A stretch of 64,000 nucleotides of DNA from Parachlamydiales bacterium (GTDB taxonomy: Bacteria > Chlamydiota > Chlamydiia > Chlamydiales > JABDDJ01): contig JBAZCF010000002.1 in the NCBI GenBank assembly GCA_041671045.1, positions 341,119 through 405,118 on the forward strand, written 5' to 3'. The position numbers and the translations under genes were made by a program. The notes under the pieces are model-generated. The model was not told where the DNA came from and ran no database searches. It was given only the letters and a program-made list of their open reading frames with translations. This document shows positions 1 to 7,288 of the stretch, in pieces. Every line of letters starts with the position of its first letter. Positions within the stretch are counted from its first letter, which is position 1.

Positions 1-159
1 CTTAGGCATATTGACCGCGCACTGCAGAAAATTGATGAAAATACATACGGTATCTGCGACGTTTCCGGCGAAGAAATACCACCTGCCAGACTCTACGCAA
101 TTCCTTATGCATGCGTCACTGTAAAAGTCCAAGAGCAAATGGAAAAAGGGTTGATCTAA
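1..159 (+). CDS. dksA: DksA/TraR-type regulator, C-terminal end (5' part outside window)
   Basis: Only the last 52 residues are visible, running in frame from base 1 to a TAA at 157-159. The segment follows the C-terminal zinc-finger region of DksA/TraR proteins, which bind RNA polymerase through the secondary channel: a KIDENTYGICDVSGEEIP stretch, then RLYAIPYA and VKVQEQ. In the usual family the finger has two CxxC pairs. Here only the first cysteine is kept; the others align with Ser, Thr and Val, although an extra Cys lies nearby. This would be a degenerate finger, as in the known cysteine-poor DksA variants. lspA starts 4 bases downstream, the dksA-lspA order known from Chlamydia. Identification is good; whether the protein binds zinc is inferred to be unlikely. 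Confidence 0.8.
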   Translation, partial: LRHIDRALQKIDENTYGICDVSGEEIPPARLYAIPYACVTVKVQEQMEKGLI

Positions 160-163
160 TCGC

Positions 164-688
164 ATGGACCGACAATACCGCGTACTTTTAAACTGGGCGT
201 TTTTCATCGCTATCGCAATCCTCTGTGTCGACGCATGGACAAAGTACGCTGTCTATTCCACGTTTCAAGAATCCCCCTTTTTCTTTGTGGAATACCCTGT
301 CTTCAAAGATTTTTGGGGAATAGACTTCTCTATCACCTGCGTTCCTAATAAAGGCGCCGCCTGGGGCAGTTTCGCCGGCTGGCAAAACACCCTCTTGGTT
401 GTACGCATCTCGACGGTTCTTGCCCTTATAGGCTACCTCGTCTTCTTTAATAGGGACGCATTCAAGGTCATCCCACTGACTTTCATTGCAGCCGGCGCTC
501 TGGGCAATGTCATCGACACTTTCGTCTACGGTTTCGTGGTCGATATGTTCCTCTTTACATTCTGGGGACATGACTTTGCCGTTTTCAACGTTGCCGATGC
601 CTTTATTACCGTAGGGGCCGTTTTACTTTGCATTAACGCCTTTTTTGAAGTGAATAAAGTTCCCCATGCAGGCAATACCTCCGATTAG
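164..688 (+). CDS. lspA: Lipoprotein signal peptidase (signal peptidase II)
   Basis: An inner-membrane aspartyl protease that removes the signal peptide from diacylglyceryl-modified prolipoproteins. The 174-residue length is normal for the family. Four hydrophobic segments are visible (about 8-25, 77-95, 103-118, 140-160). The family signatures are present: PNKGAAWG (61-68), GNVID with VVDMF (catalytic Asp near 127), and FNVADAF (catalytic Asp near 145). The gene follows dksA by 4 bases, and the next gene starts inside its 3' end, so the three are probably co-transcribed. The ATG at 164 is the first start after the dksA stop. Confidence 0.95.
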   Translation: MDRQYRVLLNWAFFIAIAILCVDAWTKYAVYSTFQESPFFFVEYPVFKDFWGIDFSITCVPNKGAAWGSFAGWQNTLLVVRISTVLALIGYLVFFNRDAFKVIPLTFIAAGALGNVIDTFVYGFVVDMFLFTFWGHDFAVFNVADAFITVGAVLLCINAFFEVNKVPHAGNTSD

Positions 689-1364
689 CACACCCCAGCA
701 AAAACCTGTTTTGCAAGCCTCCAAATGGACTGCTTTGCAGGTTTTGCTAGCCCCTGAAGAATTCAATAGCTTATTAGAGCATTTGACACAGCCTTCCCTC
801 TATCTTTGTGGAAGTCTTTGGCAAAAAGATGAATTTGCTAATCACTCCGTTCTTTTCAGCCAAGCCTATAACGACTATATCGTGGCCTTAAGCCAAGGGG
901 AGCAGCCTGATCTAGCTAAATGCAGGACTTTTTTCTCTGCTTGTCTCTCTACAGACGATGATTCCGTTTACCTCCAAGATGTACAGAAAGGGGAGTTCCT
1001 TCTCCGTCCCAACCACCCGTTGATTCAGATTCAACACCATACGATGAGCTATTCTCCTTACGATAATAAAATGCATAGCATGGTCTTCGGGAAAGAAGCT
1101 ATCACGTGGGGAGTACAGCTTTCCTATCCTCAGATGTATATCGAAAGCGGTACAGGACGTGTCTGTCAAACCACAGAAGAGGATAACCCACCCAACTACA
1201 GCCTGTTTAAAACCCTCCAACGCTGGATCCGACACAATACTTTGCCTACATCCTTTCAAACAGGGGAACATACAGTGCGCAGCTCTCTACGTCTAGGTAA
1301 AGAGTGTCTGCCCTGGATAAACAATCACTGCCAGCTTAAAGCACAAAATATCCAGGTCATCTAA
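666..1364 (+). CDS. Conserved hypothetical protein following lspA
   Basis: I do not recognise the family. The 232-residue product begins within the last 23 bases of lspA and ends one base before the cinA-type gene, so it is embedded in a tight operon. It has no signal peptide or transmembrane segment and looks like a soluble cytoplasmic protein. It is moderately rich in aromatic residues and His (for example IQIQHHTMSY, and WIRHNTLPTSF near the C terminus). Overlap with lspA and the lack of long disruptions support a real gene. No function is proposed. Confidence 0.75.
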   Translation: MQAIPPISTPQQKPVLQASKWTALQVLLAPEEFNSLLEHLTQPSLYLCGSLWQKDEFANHSVLFSQAYNDYIVALSQGEQPDLAKCRTFFSACLSTDDDSVYLQDVQKGEFLLRPNHPLIQIQHHTMSYSPYDNKMHSMVFGKEAITWGVQLSYPQMYIESGTGRVCQTTEEDNPPNYSLFKTLQRWIRHNTLPTSFQTGEHTVRSSLRLGKECLPWINNHCQLKAQNIQVI

Positions 1365-1365
1365 T

Positions 1366-1836
1366 ATGATGACTTTGGCAGAAGAGCTTCATCACATTTT
1401 CTTACAAAAGAAGCTCACACTGTCCATTGCCGAATCCTGTACCGGCGGAGCCCTTTCCCACTGTTTCACCCTGCTTCCAGGTGCTTCAAAATACTATTTG
1501 GGAAGTGTTATCACCTATTCGAATGAATCCAAAGAAATCTTGCTAGATATCCCGCACACATGGATTGCTGAAAATGGCGCAGTCAGCGAAAAAATAGCTT
1601 GTGCAATGGCGCAAAGCATACAGCGCAAATTAAAGTCAGACTATGCCTTAGCAACTACAGGTATTGCCGGGCCCACAGGCGGATCACCCGAAAAGCCTGT
1701 CGGAACAGTTTGGATTGCGATTGCTACGCCGGAAAATGTGAAAGGGATGCTCTTGAAATTAAAAGGCGGCAGGGAAGAAATTATCCATGCCGCCTGTGAA
1801 GAAGTTCTACACGCTTTGAGAGACGCGATTCGCTAA
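1366..1836 (+). CDS. pncC: CinA C-terminal domain protein (nicotinamide-nucleotide amidohydrolase type)
   Basis: A stand-alone CinA C-terminal domain of 156 residues, the size of PncC-type enzymes, which deamidate nicotinamide mononucleotide to nicotinate mononucleotide for NAD recycling. The signature AESCTGG (about 22-28) and the TGIAGPTGGSPEKPVGTVW block (about 98-116) are both intact. There is no N-terminal molybdopterin-binding domain, so this is the short form. It follows the preceding gene with a one-base gap. ATG codons occur at 1366 and 1369. Its 3' end overlaps the convergent Inc-like gene by 30 bases. A glutamine-dependent NAD synthase gene lies elsewhere in the window. Confidence 0.85.
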   Translation: MMTLAEELHHIFLQKKLTLSIAESCTGGALSHCFTLLPGASKYYLGSVITYSNESKEILLDIPHTWIAENGAVSEKIACAMAQSIQRKLKSDYALATTGIAGPTGGSPEKPVGTVWIAIATPENVKGMLLKLKGGREEIIHAACEEVLHALRDAIR

Positions 1837-2481
1837 AGAACTGTAAATTCCATAAATGGTATTTACTCCGGAAATCACGCCGTTCGCAACTGTGTTGTAC
1901 ACGTCGTGTTTTAGCATGATGCAGTGAAGTTTATCTGTCCCTGCTTCAAAATAAGTATTGTCTGCGATTTGATTAATTGGCTTGTAAAACTTAATTACTA
2001 CAGCATCTGTAGGTGTAGGAAAGGTACCTCTTTCCACTATAGCTTTTGCTTCAGACATTCTAGGCTTAAAACCAACTGCTTTTTCAACAAATGAATTAAC
2101 CTCATTCGCGGCTTCTTGAAGACGTTGGGTTATCCAACTAGCATCGCTATGGCGTGTAGGAGGTACTGAAGTTGAACCAATGTTTGCAGCAATCTCGCTG
2201 AGATCATGACCTGCCATTAGACAAAGAGCTCCGAGGGCCACAAAACCTAAACCGCCGGAAAGTGTGGAAGAGAACAAAGCGGCTTTGAATGCAAATGCTG
2301 AACCAACAAATGCAAGTCCCCCTACAGTTTGTAGGGCAGTACGTGCGGCTGCAAATTGAAAGGATAGAGACTTAATACCATCCATTCCTCTTGAAAGTCC
2401 CTTATAAACCCCCTTTAGATTTTTAGGGAAATGTGAGTAACTTTCTTTAACATCTTCTATAAATGTATTTATAGGACCCAT
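1807..2481 (-). CDS. Inc-like membrane protein, paralogue of the gene at 3202-3930
   Basis: A 224-residue protein with one extended hydrophobic region at about 48-105 made of two lobes (LAFVGSAFAFKAALF, then GLGFVALGALCLMAG), followed by the motif AGHDLSEI. The paired lobes resemble the bilobed hydrophobic domain of chlamydial inclusion-membrane (Inc) proteins, which are secreted by type III secretion. The N-terminal 45 residues are hydrophilic without a Sec signal, as expected for an Inc. A GAGGAG ribosome-binding site lies 8 bases before the ATG. The nearby gene at 3202-3930 shares the same architecture and AGHDLxEI motif, so they are paralogues. The Inc assignment is inference. Confidence 0.7.
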   Translation of the reverse strand: MGPINTFIEDVKESYSHFPKNLKGVYKGLSRGMDGIKSLSFQFAAARTALQTVGGLAFVGSAFAFKAALFSSTLSGGLGFVALGALCLMAGHDLSEIAANIGSTSVPPTRHSDASWITQRLQEAANEVNSFVEKAVGFKPRMSEAKAIVERGTFPTPTDAVVIKFYKPINQIADNTYFEAGTDKLHCIMLKHDVYNTVANGVISGVNTIYGIYSSLANRVSQSV

Positions 2482-2790
2482 TATTTTTCTCCTCGAAAAA
2501 CAGTTAATAATACAATATTTTAAAATATTAATATTAATTTTGTGTTAAGAAATGTAAAATTATGTTTAAAGGCGTTTGATAATTCTAGTAATGATAGTTA
2601 TTGCGTTTTAATTTAAATATATTACTTGTAGCTGTATAAGTTGTTTTATAGATAAATGTATATTATTAGATTTAATATAATCGTTAATGTATTGTAATAG
2701 TTCGTGATTAAATTCATAGTTAAAATATTGTTTTTAGAAAGAGTGTAACAAGAAATTGAAAGCTCTTTTCATAGCTTTGATTTGGATAAA
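2482..2790. other. A+T-rich intergenic region between divergent genes
   Basis: About 310 bases separating the divergent starts at 2481 (minus) and 2791 (plus). Very A+T-rich with short runs of A and T; it presumably carries promoters for both genes. I see no gene, clear hairpin or repeat in it. Confidence 0.5.
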
Positions 2791-3081
2791 ATGCGGAATG
2801 TTTTATGTGAGCACAGAAATAAAGTAGCTATAGCTGTATTTTCGGTAGGAACATATGCAAGCCAACAAATGATTGCGCCCCTTTTTAGCGCAACAATAGA
2901 ACAATACCCAACTGCATCCCTAGGTCTTCAGATAACATTACCCCTCTGTGCAGGCATAGCCGGATGGTGGTATGCGAGCGCCAAAATTCCCTATTTGACA
3001 GTATCTGAGTCAGCTTTGATCCTACAAGCCAATAGAGAAATCGAAGCGGGCGAGCTTTTCTTAGCCCTTTGTATGGGATAA
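2791..3081 (+). CDS. Small putative membrane protein between two Inc-like genes
   Basis: A 96-residue product starting at the ATG at 2791; a TTG 9 bases earlier is an alternative. It has two hydrophobic stretches (about 10-33 and 41-62) and a C-terminal NREIEAGELFLALCMG tail. It lies on the opposite strand between two Inc-like paralogues and may be another small inclusion-membrane-type protein, but this is only positional. No good ribosome-binding site is visible, so expression is uncertain. A perfect 20-bp palindrome follows the stop codon directly and could terminate transcription. Confidence 0.4.
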   Translation: MRNVLCEHRNKVAIAVFSVGTYASQQMIAPLFSATIEQYPTASLGLQITLPLCAGIAGWWYASAKIPYLTVSESALILQANREIEAGELFLALCMG

Positions 3082-3082
3082 T

Positions 3083-3102
3083 GCAGTCCTTCGAAGGACT
3101 GC
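3083..3102. terminator. Palindromic hairpin after the small membrane-protein gene
   Basis: A perfect 20-base palindrome (gcagtccttcgaaggactgc) begins two bases after the stop codon at 3081. No T run follows, so this is a hairpin and only possibly a terminator. Confidence 0.4.
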
Positions 3103-3201
3103 AATAATTTGAAGATAGATTCCATATAATGCAAGAAAAAGATGTCCAACTGCAAGGACAAGTCACCGTACTCCTATACTAGGACAAGGTTATTCTCTAC
3201 A

Positions 3202-3930
3202 CTATTGTGGAGATTCAGGGGATTTGCCTTTTACGTCATAGTTATGGTCAGCAATGAAATTTCCTAAAAAGCCGTTGTAAGCGTTGCTGTGTAAACAGTA
3301 TAGGTGAATGCTGAACACCAGTCTTCCAATATAGGAGCAAGGAGCATACCAAGAGTCTTGTTCAAAATAATCATTCACAAGAGAAACCATGCGCATATCT
3401 TTTAGAGAAACCGTAATAAGATGCTCATCACGTTTATACGCGAGGGCTTTAGCTTGATCAGTAAGAGCTCTATTACGCATCTCATTTGTTCTATTTTGCT
3501 TTATGCCGTGATCATCTAAGTAAAATATGCATCCAAGCATGCCGCCTCCTAAAGCCGGCCGACCTTCTTTTTCAGGAATATCTCCAAAATAGATAGGCCT
3601 TTTGTCGTTGTTACTATTGGCATCGCCTTTTTTATATCCGATCTCACCTAAATCATGACCTGCAAGGAGGCCTAAAGAACTGAGAGCGACATAGCCTAAG
3701 GCACCCGGAATGCTGACCGCATTGAAAAAGGCGGCTTTGAAGGCAAATACTGAACCTGCAAAAGCTAGTGCACCTAAGGTTTTGAATGAAGCACCAACAA
3801 AGGAAGCAAAGCCTTTTTTCGATTCTTTGATACCTGCGATTCCACCCAGTTGCCACTCTGAATAAACTTTTCCCATTTGTGTAAGTACACTAGAATAAGT
3901 GAAATTAATATCATTAATAAAGCTAGCCAT
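3202..3930 (-). CDS. Inc-like membrane protein, paralogue of the gene at 1807-2481
   Basis: A 242-residue protein with a hydrophilic N terminus and a two-lobed hydrophobic region at about 43-95 (FVGASFKTLGALAFAGSVFA, then GALGYVALSSLGLLAG) ending in AGHDLGEIG. The arrangement and several identities match the protein encoded at 1807-2481; the C-terminal halves differ. The rest is hydrophilic and predicted soluble. The bilobed domain without a Sec signal suggests an inclusion-membrane or type III secreted protein, an inference from topology. It is transcribed divergently from the methyltransferase gene at 4080. Confidence 0.7.
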   Translation of the reverse strand: MASFINDINFTYSSVLTQMGKVYSEWQLGGIAGIKESKKGFASFVGASFKTLGALAFAGSVFAFKAAFFNAVSIPGALGYVALSSLGLLAGHDLGEIGYKKGDANSNNDKRPIYFGDIPEKEGRPALGGGMLGCIFYLDDHGIKQNRTNEMRNRALTDQAKALAYKRDEHLITVSLKDMRMVSLVNDYFEQDSWYAPCSYIGRLVFSIHLYCLHSNAYNGFLGNFIADHNYDVKGKSPESPQ

Positions 3931-4079
3931 ATATAAATCTCGGTTTAATTTTAAAAATTAAACATTTTATATCATTATTAAAGTGTTATTGTAAATTAAA
4001 TTTTCACTTCTTTTAAAAGGATTGCAGTGTTATGATTTTCTTTATTTTATTATTGTAAAACTTCACAAGGAAACTCTCT

Positions 4080-4919
4080 GTGTCTTACCAGTTAATCGAT
4101 AGCGGCAATGGACAGAAACTAGAGCAATTCGGGCCCTTTATCATCGCCCGTCCTGCCGCACAAGCCGTATGGCTTCCTCAGCAGAAAGAAGATGTATGGA
4201 AAAAAGCGCACGCAAATTTCACACGCGACGGCAGCAACCGTTGGATCTCCGCGCTCCCTCTTCCTCCTCTTTGGACTGTTGAAGTAGAAAATATCGCCTT
4301 CAAAATTTCCCCCACAGACTTTGGCCACCTAGGTATCTTTCCTGAACAGCAAATGTTCTGGCGTTGGATGACGGACATCCTACAAAATGCGCCTTCTAAA
4401 CCGTCGCTACTTAACCTTTTTGCCTATTCAGGCGGTGTCACCCTCGCTGCTGCTAAAGCAGGTGCGGAGGTTTGCCATCTCGACGCTTCCAAACCTATGG
4501 TTGCCTGGGCCCGCGAAAATGCTGCCCTGAATAATCTTGATAATGCTCCTATCCGTTGGATCGTGGACGACGTCAGCAAGTTTCTCGCAAGGGAACAACG
4601 CCGAAGTAAAAAATATGACGCTATCGTCCTCGACCCGCCCTCTTTTGGCCGTGGTCCTAACGGAGAAGTATTCAAAATAGAAGAGCAAATCATTCCGTTA
4701 CTCACCCAATGCCGCGCGCTTCTAAGCGAGAAACCCCTCTTCATAGCCCTTTCTTGCCATACCCCGGGATTCACCCCTTACATCATCAAGAAATTGATGG
4801 AGCAAGCGATGCATGGCCTTAAGGGTACTGTAGAATCTGGAGAACTTCTTCTTGAAACGCAACAAAAGGGATCTTACCCCCTCCCTAGCGGTACTTACGC
4901 TTGGTGGTGCCATGGATAA
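4080..4919 (+). CDS. Class I SAM-dependent methyltransferase (RlmI-like, probable RNA methyltransferase)
   Basis: The 279-residue product carries a Rossmann SAM-binding fold: motif I LNLFAYSGGVTLAAAKAG at about 116-133, an acidic residue in HLDAS, and motif IV VLDPPSFGRG at about 185-194. The DPPSF motif is typical of the RlmI/RlmK family of 23S rRNA cytosine methyltransferases, but the N-terminal PUA domain of RlmI is not apparent. The start is GTG at 4080, preceded by AAGGA about 8 bases upstream. The next gene, a TrmH-type methyltransferase, starts inside its last codons, and a pseudouridine synthase follows, giving a three-gene RNA-modification operon. Confidence 0.8.
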   Translation: MSYQLIDSGNGQKLEQFGPFIIARPAAQAVWLPQQKEDVWKKAHANFTRDGSNRWISALPLPPLWTVEVENIAFKISPTDFGHLGIFPEQQMFWRWMTDILQNAPSKPSLLNLFAYSGGVTLAAAKAGAEVCHLDASKPMVAWARENAALNNLDNAPIRWIVDDVSKFLAREQRRSKKYDAIVLDPPSFGRGPNGEVFKIEEQIIPLLTQCRALLSEKPLFIALSCHTPGFTPYIIKKLMEQAMHGLKGTVESGELLLETQQKGSYPLPSGTYAWWCHG

Positions 4920-5718
4920 CGATCTCACTATTACCAGCAACCAAAATCCACGTGTTAAAGGCGTTGTAAAATTACGCAACCGTTCCGAACGCGATGAGAA
5001 AAATCTTTTCCTCATCGAAGGCTATCGCGAACTCCTGCGGGCTGTGGATAGCCAATGGGGGATATCCACCCTGTATTACTGTCCTGAACTTTTCCTTGGT
5101 ACTAACGAGCCCACCCTCATAGACACAATCCGAAAGAAAGGAACTGCAATATTCCGTTGCAGTAAAGAAGTCTTCACAAAAATGGCCTACCGCGACCGTC
5201 CTGACGGCCTCCTTGCTGAAGCCCCCCAACGCCACCCCACGCTAAGCTCACTTTCCAAGCACGCTTCACCACTCTATCTGATCGCAGAAGCAATAGAAAA
5301 GCCCGGCAACCTCGGCACTATTTTACGCAGTGCGGATGCCGTAGGTGCCACTGCCGTCATCGTCTGCGATCGCTGCACTGACATATATAACCCCAATGTT
5401 GTCCGCGCCAGCGTCGGTACTCTTTTTACTATCCCTGTGATCGAAACGACGAGCGCCGAAGCTATTGCTTGGCTGAGGGAAAATAAGATCGCTATCCTAG
5501 CTGCAACACCCAGCGCTAATACACTCTTCACCCACGCTGATATGAAGCAACCCCTCGCTATCGCCGTCGGCACCGAGCAGCTCGGACTCTCGCCATTATG
5601 GATGCAGCAAGCTGACCTGCAAGTCGCTATCCCCATGTGCGGCGTGGCTGACTCCCTCAATGTCGCTACGGCAACGACGCTGCTCCTCTACGAAGCCTTA
5701 AGACAAAGAGGCGCGTGA
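4912..5718 (+). CDS. TrmH/SpoU-family RNA methyltransferase
   Basis: A 268-residue SPOUT-class 2'-O-ribose methyltransferase. An N-terminal substrate-binding region (about 1-90, with FLIEGYREL) precedes the SpoU domain, with the motifs AEAIEKPGNLGTILRSADA, then AVGTEQLGLS and a C-terminal PMCGVADSLNVATATTLLLY knot sequence. I chose ATG 4912, which overlaps the preceding stop by 8 bases (ATGGATAA). An upstream in-frame ATG at 4852 would give a 20-residue extension with no counterpart in the family. The stop is coupled to the next gene by TGATG. Confidence 0.9.
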   Translation: MDNDLTITSNQNPRVKGVVKLRNRSERDEKNLFLIEGYRELLRAVDSQWGISTLYYCPELFLGTNEPTLIDTIRKKGTAIFRCSKEVFTKMAYRDRPDGLLAEAPQRHPTLSSLSKHASPLYLIAEAIEKPGNLGTILRSADAVGATAVIVCDRCTDIYNPNVVRASVGTLFTIPVIETTSAEAIAWLRENKIAILAATPSANTLFTHADMKQPLAIAVGTEQLGLSPLWMQQADLQVAIPMCGVADSLNVATATTLLLYEALRQRGA

Positions 5719-6344
5719 TGATCATCCTCTATCAAGACAACCACGTACTAGCCGCAGTAAAACCAGCAGGAATACCCACACAAGGAGAAAATAATAGTTT
5801 TGAAGCCCTTGTTAAAGCTCATTCCCAAAAGACATTCCTCTATCCAGTACACCGCCTTGATACGCCGGTAAGCGGAATAGTTCTTTTTGCTACCTCTAGT
5901 AAAGCCCTCAGCCGTCTTAATGAGTCCCTTCGTAACAATCTTTTCACTAAAACATACCTGGCCCTAGTCCAAGGTAAACCTACACCACACAGTAACACCC
6001 TAACCCACTCCCTGTTCCACGACGAATTCCAACATAAAGCCATCCTCTCCAAACATCCCAAAGCTAAGCAATGTCAGCTATGCTATGAAACTATCACCTC
6101 CTACCACAACTCCTCCCTACTAAAAATTAACCTTATCACAGGCCGCTACCACCAAATTCGTGCTCAACTCAGCGCTATAAACCATCCTGTACTCGGCGAT
6201 GCCAAATACAACTCCCACCAACCCTTTCCCCAAGGCATTGCTCTCCACCACTCTTCGCTCTCCTTCCCGCACCCCACCCTCAAAAATATCATCACCCTCT
6301 CAGCTCCACTCCCCGACTACTTCAAGGGGGCTTCACCCCCTTGA
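5718..6344 (+). CDS. RluA-like pseudouridine synthase with repeat-derived C terminus
   Basis: A 208-residue RNA pseudouridine synthase. The catalytic motif VHRLDTPVSGIVLFA (Asp near residue 47) and the later GRYHQIRAQLSAINHPVLGD block are both intact. There is no S4 domain. The start is the ATG in TGATG, overlapping the previous stop; a GTG three bases earlier is possible. The C-terminal residues KGASPP and the stop codon lie inside a palindromic repeat (6323-6378), and the same six residues end the unrelated membrane protein at 7289-8566. The catalytic domain looks complete, so activity is probably kept. Confidence 0.88.
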   Translation: MIILYQDNHVLAAVKPAGIPTQGENNSFEALVKAHSQKTFLYPVHRLDTPVSGIVLFATSSKALSRLNESLRNNLFTKTYLALVQGKPTPHSNTLTHSLFHDEFQHKAILSKHPKAKQCQLCYETITSYHNSSLLKINLITGRYHQIRAQLSAINHPVLGDAKYNSHQPFPQGIALHHSSLSFPHPTLKNIITLSAPLPDYFKGASPP

Positions 6345-6378
6345 CCCCCACCAAAGTACAAAGCCCTTTGGAATCCGC
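6323..6378 (+). repeat. G+C-rich palindromic repeat, copy A (decayed)
   Basis: The copy contains hairpin 1 (caagggggcttcacccccttg, 6323-6343), then a second box at 6351-6371 that is a damaged version of ccaaagggcaaagccctttgg. The third box found in other copies is missing. It overlaps the 3' end of the pseudouridine synthase gene, providing its stop codon. It faces copy B (6559-6635) in inverted orientation across an A+T-rich spacer of about 180 bases. Confidence 0.8.
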
Positions 6379-6558
6379 AAGTTATATCGCTACATTGTAA
6401 CTAATCTAATTAAAATAATTATTTTTTAATTGAAAGACAGAGCTATCTCTCTAATTAAGCTCACTACAATTAGATTAAACAATTGTATTTAAATCGTTTA
6501 ATTTAATTGCCACGTGAATTCTGCTTTTACTACACAATCAACCAAGCCCCACACACGT

Positions 6559-6635
6559 TTAGTTCCCGGAGGGAGGAACGCGGTTTCCAAAGGGCTTTGC
6601 CCTTTGGTGGGGGTTCAGGGGGCGAAGCCCCCTGA
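6559..6635 (-). repeat. G+C-rich palindromic repeat, copy B (complete)
   Basis: Read on the minus strand it holds hairpin 1 (6615-6635), hairpin 2 (ccaaagggctttgccctttgg on the plus strand, 6587-6607) and a third box (gttcccggagggaggaac, 6562-6579). It encodes the last 23-24 residues and the stop codon of the HAD phosphatase gene. With copy A it forms an inverted pair of 313 bp in total between two convergent genes. Confidence 0.85.
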
Positions 6636-7200
6636 GAGCGAGCATTTCGGTGTCGCCGCGGCTGTCGCCGTAGGCGTAGATTTGGGAGGGGTTGTAGTTT
6701 TGTGAGGAGATGAGGAGGAGGAGTTGTCGTGCTTTTTCGGGTCCCCAGCAGTTGGGGTGGGCGAGTTTACCGGTGATGAGTCCGGAGGGAGAGGTTTCTA
6801 GTTGGGAGCATATGACGTGGTGGAAGTTGTGTTTTTTTGCCCAGGGGACGAGGTAGATGTCGATATTGGCGCTGACGAGGACGCAGATGTGTCCTTGATT
6901 TTGGTGCCAGCGTAGAGTTTCCATCATTTCGGGGTTGAGGATGTTGTCGAGTATGGAGTCGGAGAAGGATTGTCCGGTGGCTTCTAGAGAGGAGCGGGGA
7001 GTGTTTTTGTAGAGGCAGGAGAGTATGGCTTCTTTAGCTTCTTGTCGTGAGGCGAGGCCTAGGGCAGATTTCAGGAGAGTGGGAAGGGTGCGTATCAGTT
7101 TTATGGGGAAGCCGTGAGTGAATTTAATAAATTGAATAAGGCTTTCTTTGTGGGTGAGTGTGCCGTCGAAGTCGAAGGCGGCGATAGGTGTTGTATTCAT
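6559..7200 (-). CDS. HAD-superfamily subfamily IB phosphatase with repeat-encoded C terminus
   Basis: A 213-residue HAD hydrolase of the phosphoserine-phosphatase-like IB class. Motif I is AFDFDGTLT (about 8-16), the Ser/Thr motif is LVSANIDIYL, and the Lys and motif IV region end in YGDSRGDTEML. The physiological substrate cannot be read. The ATG at 7200 has AGGAG 7 bases upstream; the ATG at 7230 has none. In the family the chain normally continues past DTEML with about 10-20 conserved residues. Here it passes straight into a repeat-encoded tail containing QRAKPFGNR and PPSG, so the native C terminus has been replaced. Folding of the core is probably unaffected. Confidence 0.85.
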   Translation of the reverse strand: MNTTPIAAFDFDGTLTHKESLIQFIKFTHGFPIKLIRTLPTLLKSALGLASRQEAKEAILSCLYKNTPRSSLEATGQSFSDSILDNILNPEMMETLRWHQNQGHICVLVSANIDIYLVPWAKKHNFHHVICSQLETSPSGLITGKLAHPNCWGPEKARQLLLLISSQNYNPSQIYAYGDSRGDTEMLALRGLRPLNPHQRAKPFGNRVPPSGN

Positions 7201-7288
7201 TGAGTTCTCCTGAGAGCGGGGCATTTCCATTCCCTCTAAGTCATTAATTCGTTAGTATGCAAATAAAGTATATATTAGAGGCTTTATT

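Noticed and set aside
4852..4911. Upstream start for the TrmH-type methyltransferase
   Set aside because: It would add 20 residues inside the previous gene; the ATG at 4912 overlapping the upstream stop fits the family start.
6511..6526. ccacgtgaa as a third parS-like site
   Set aside because: Only about 9 of 16 consensus positions match, near what chance gives in this much sequence.
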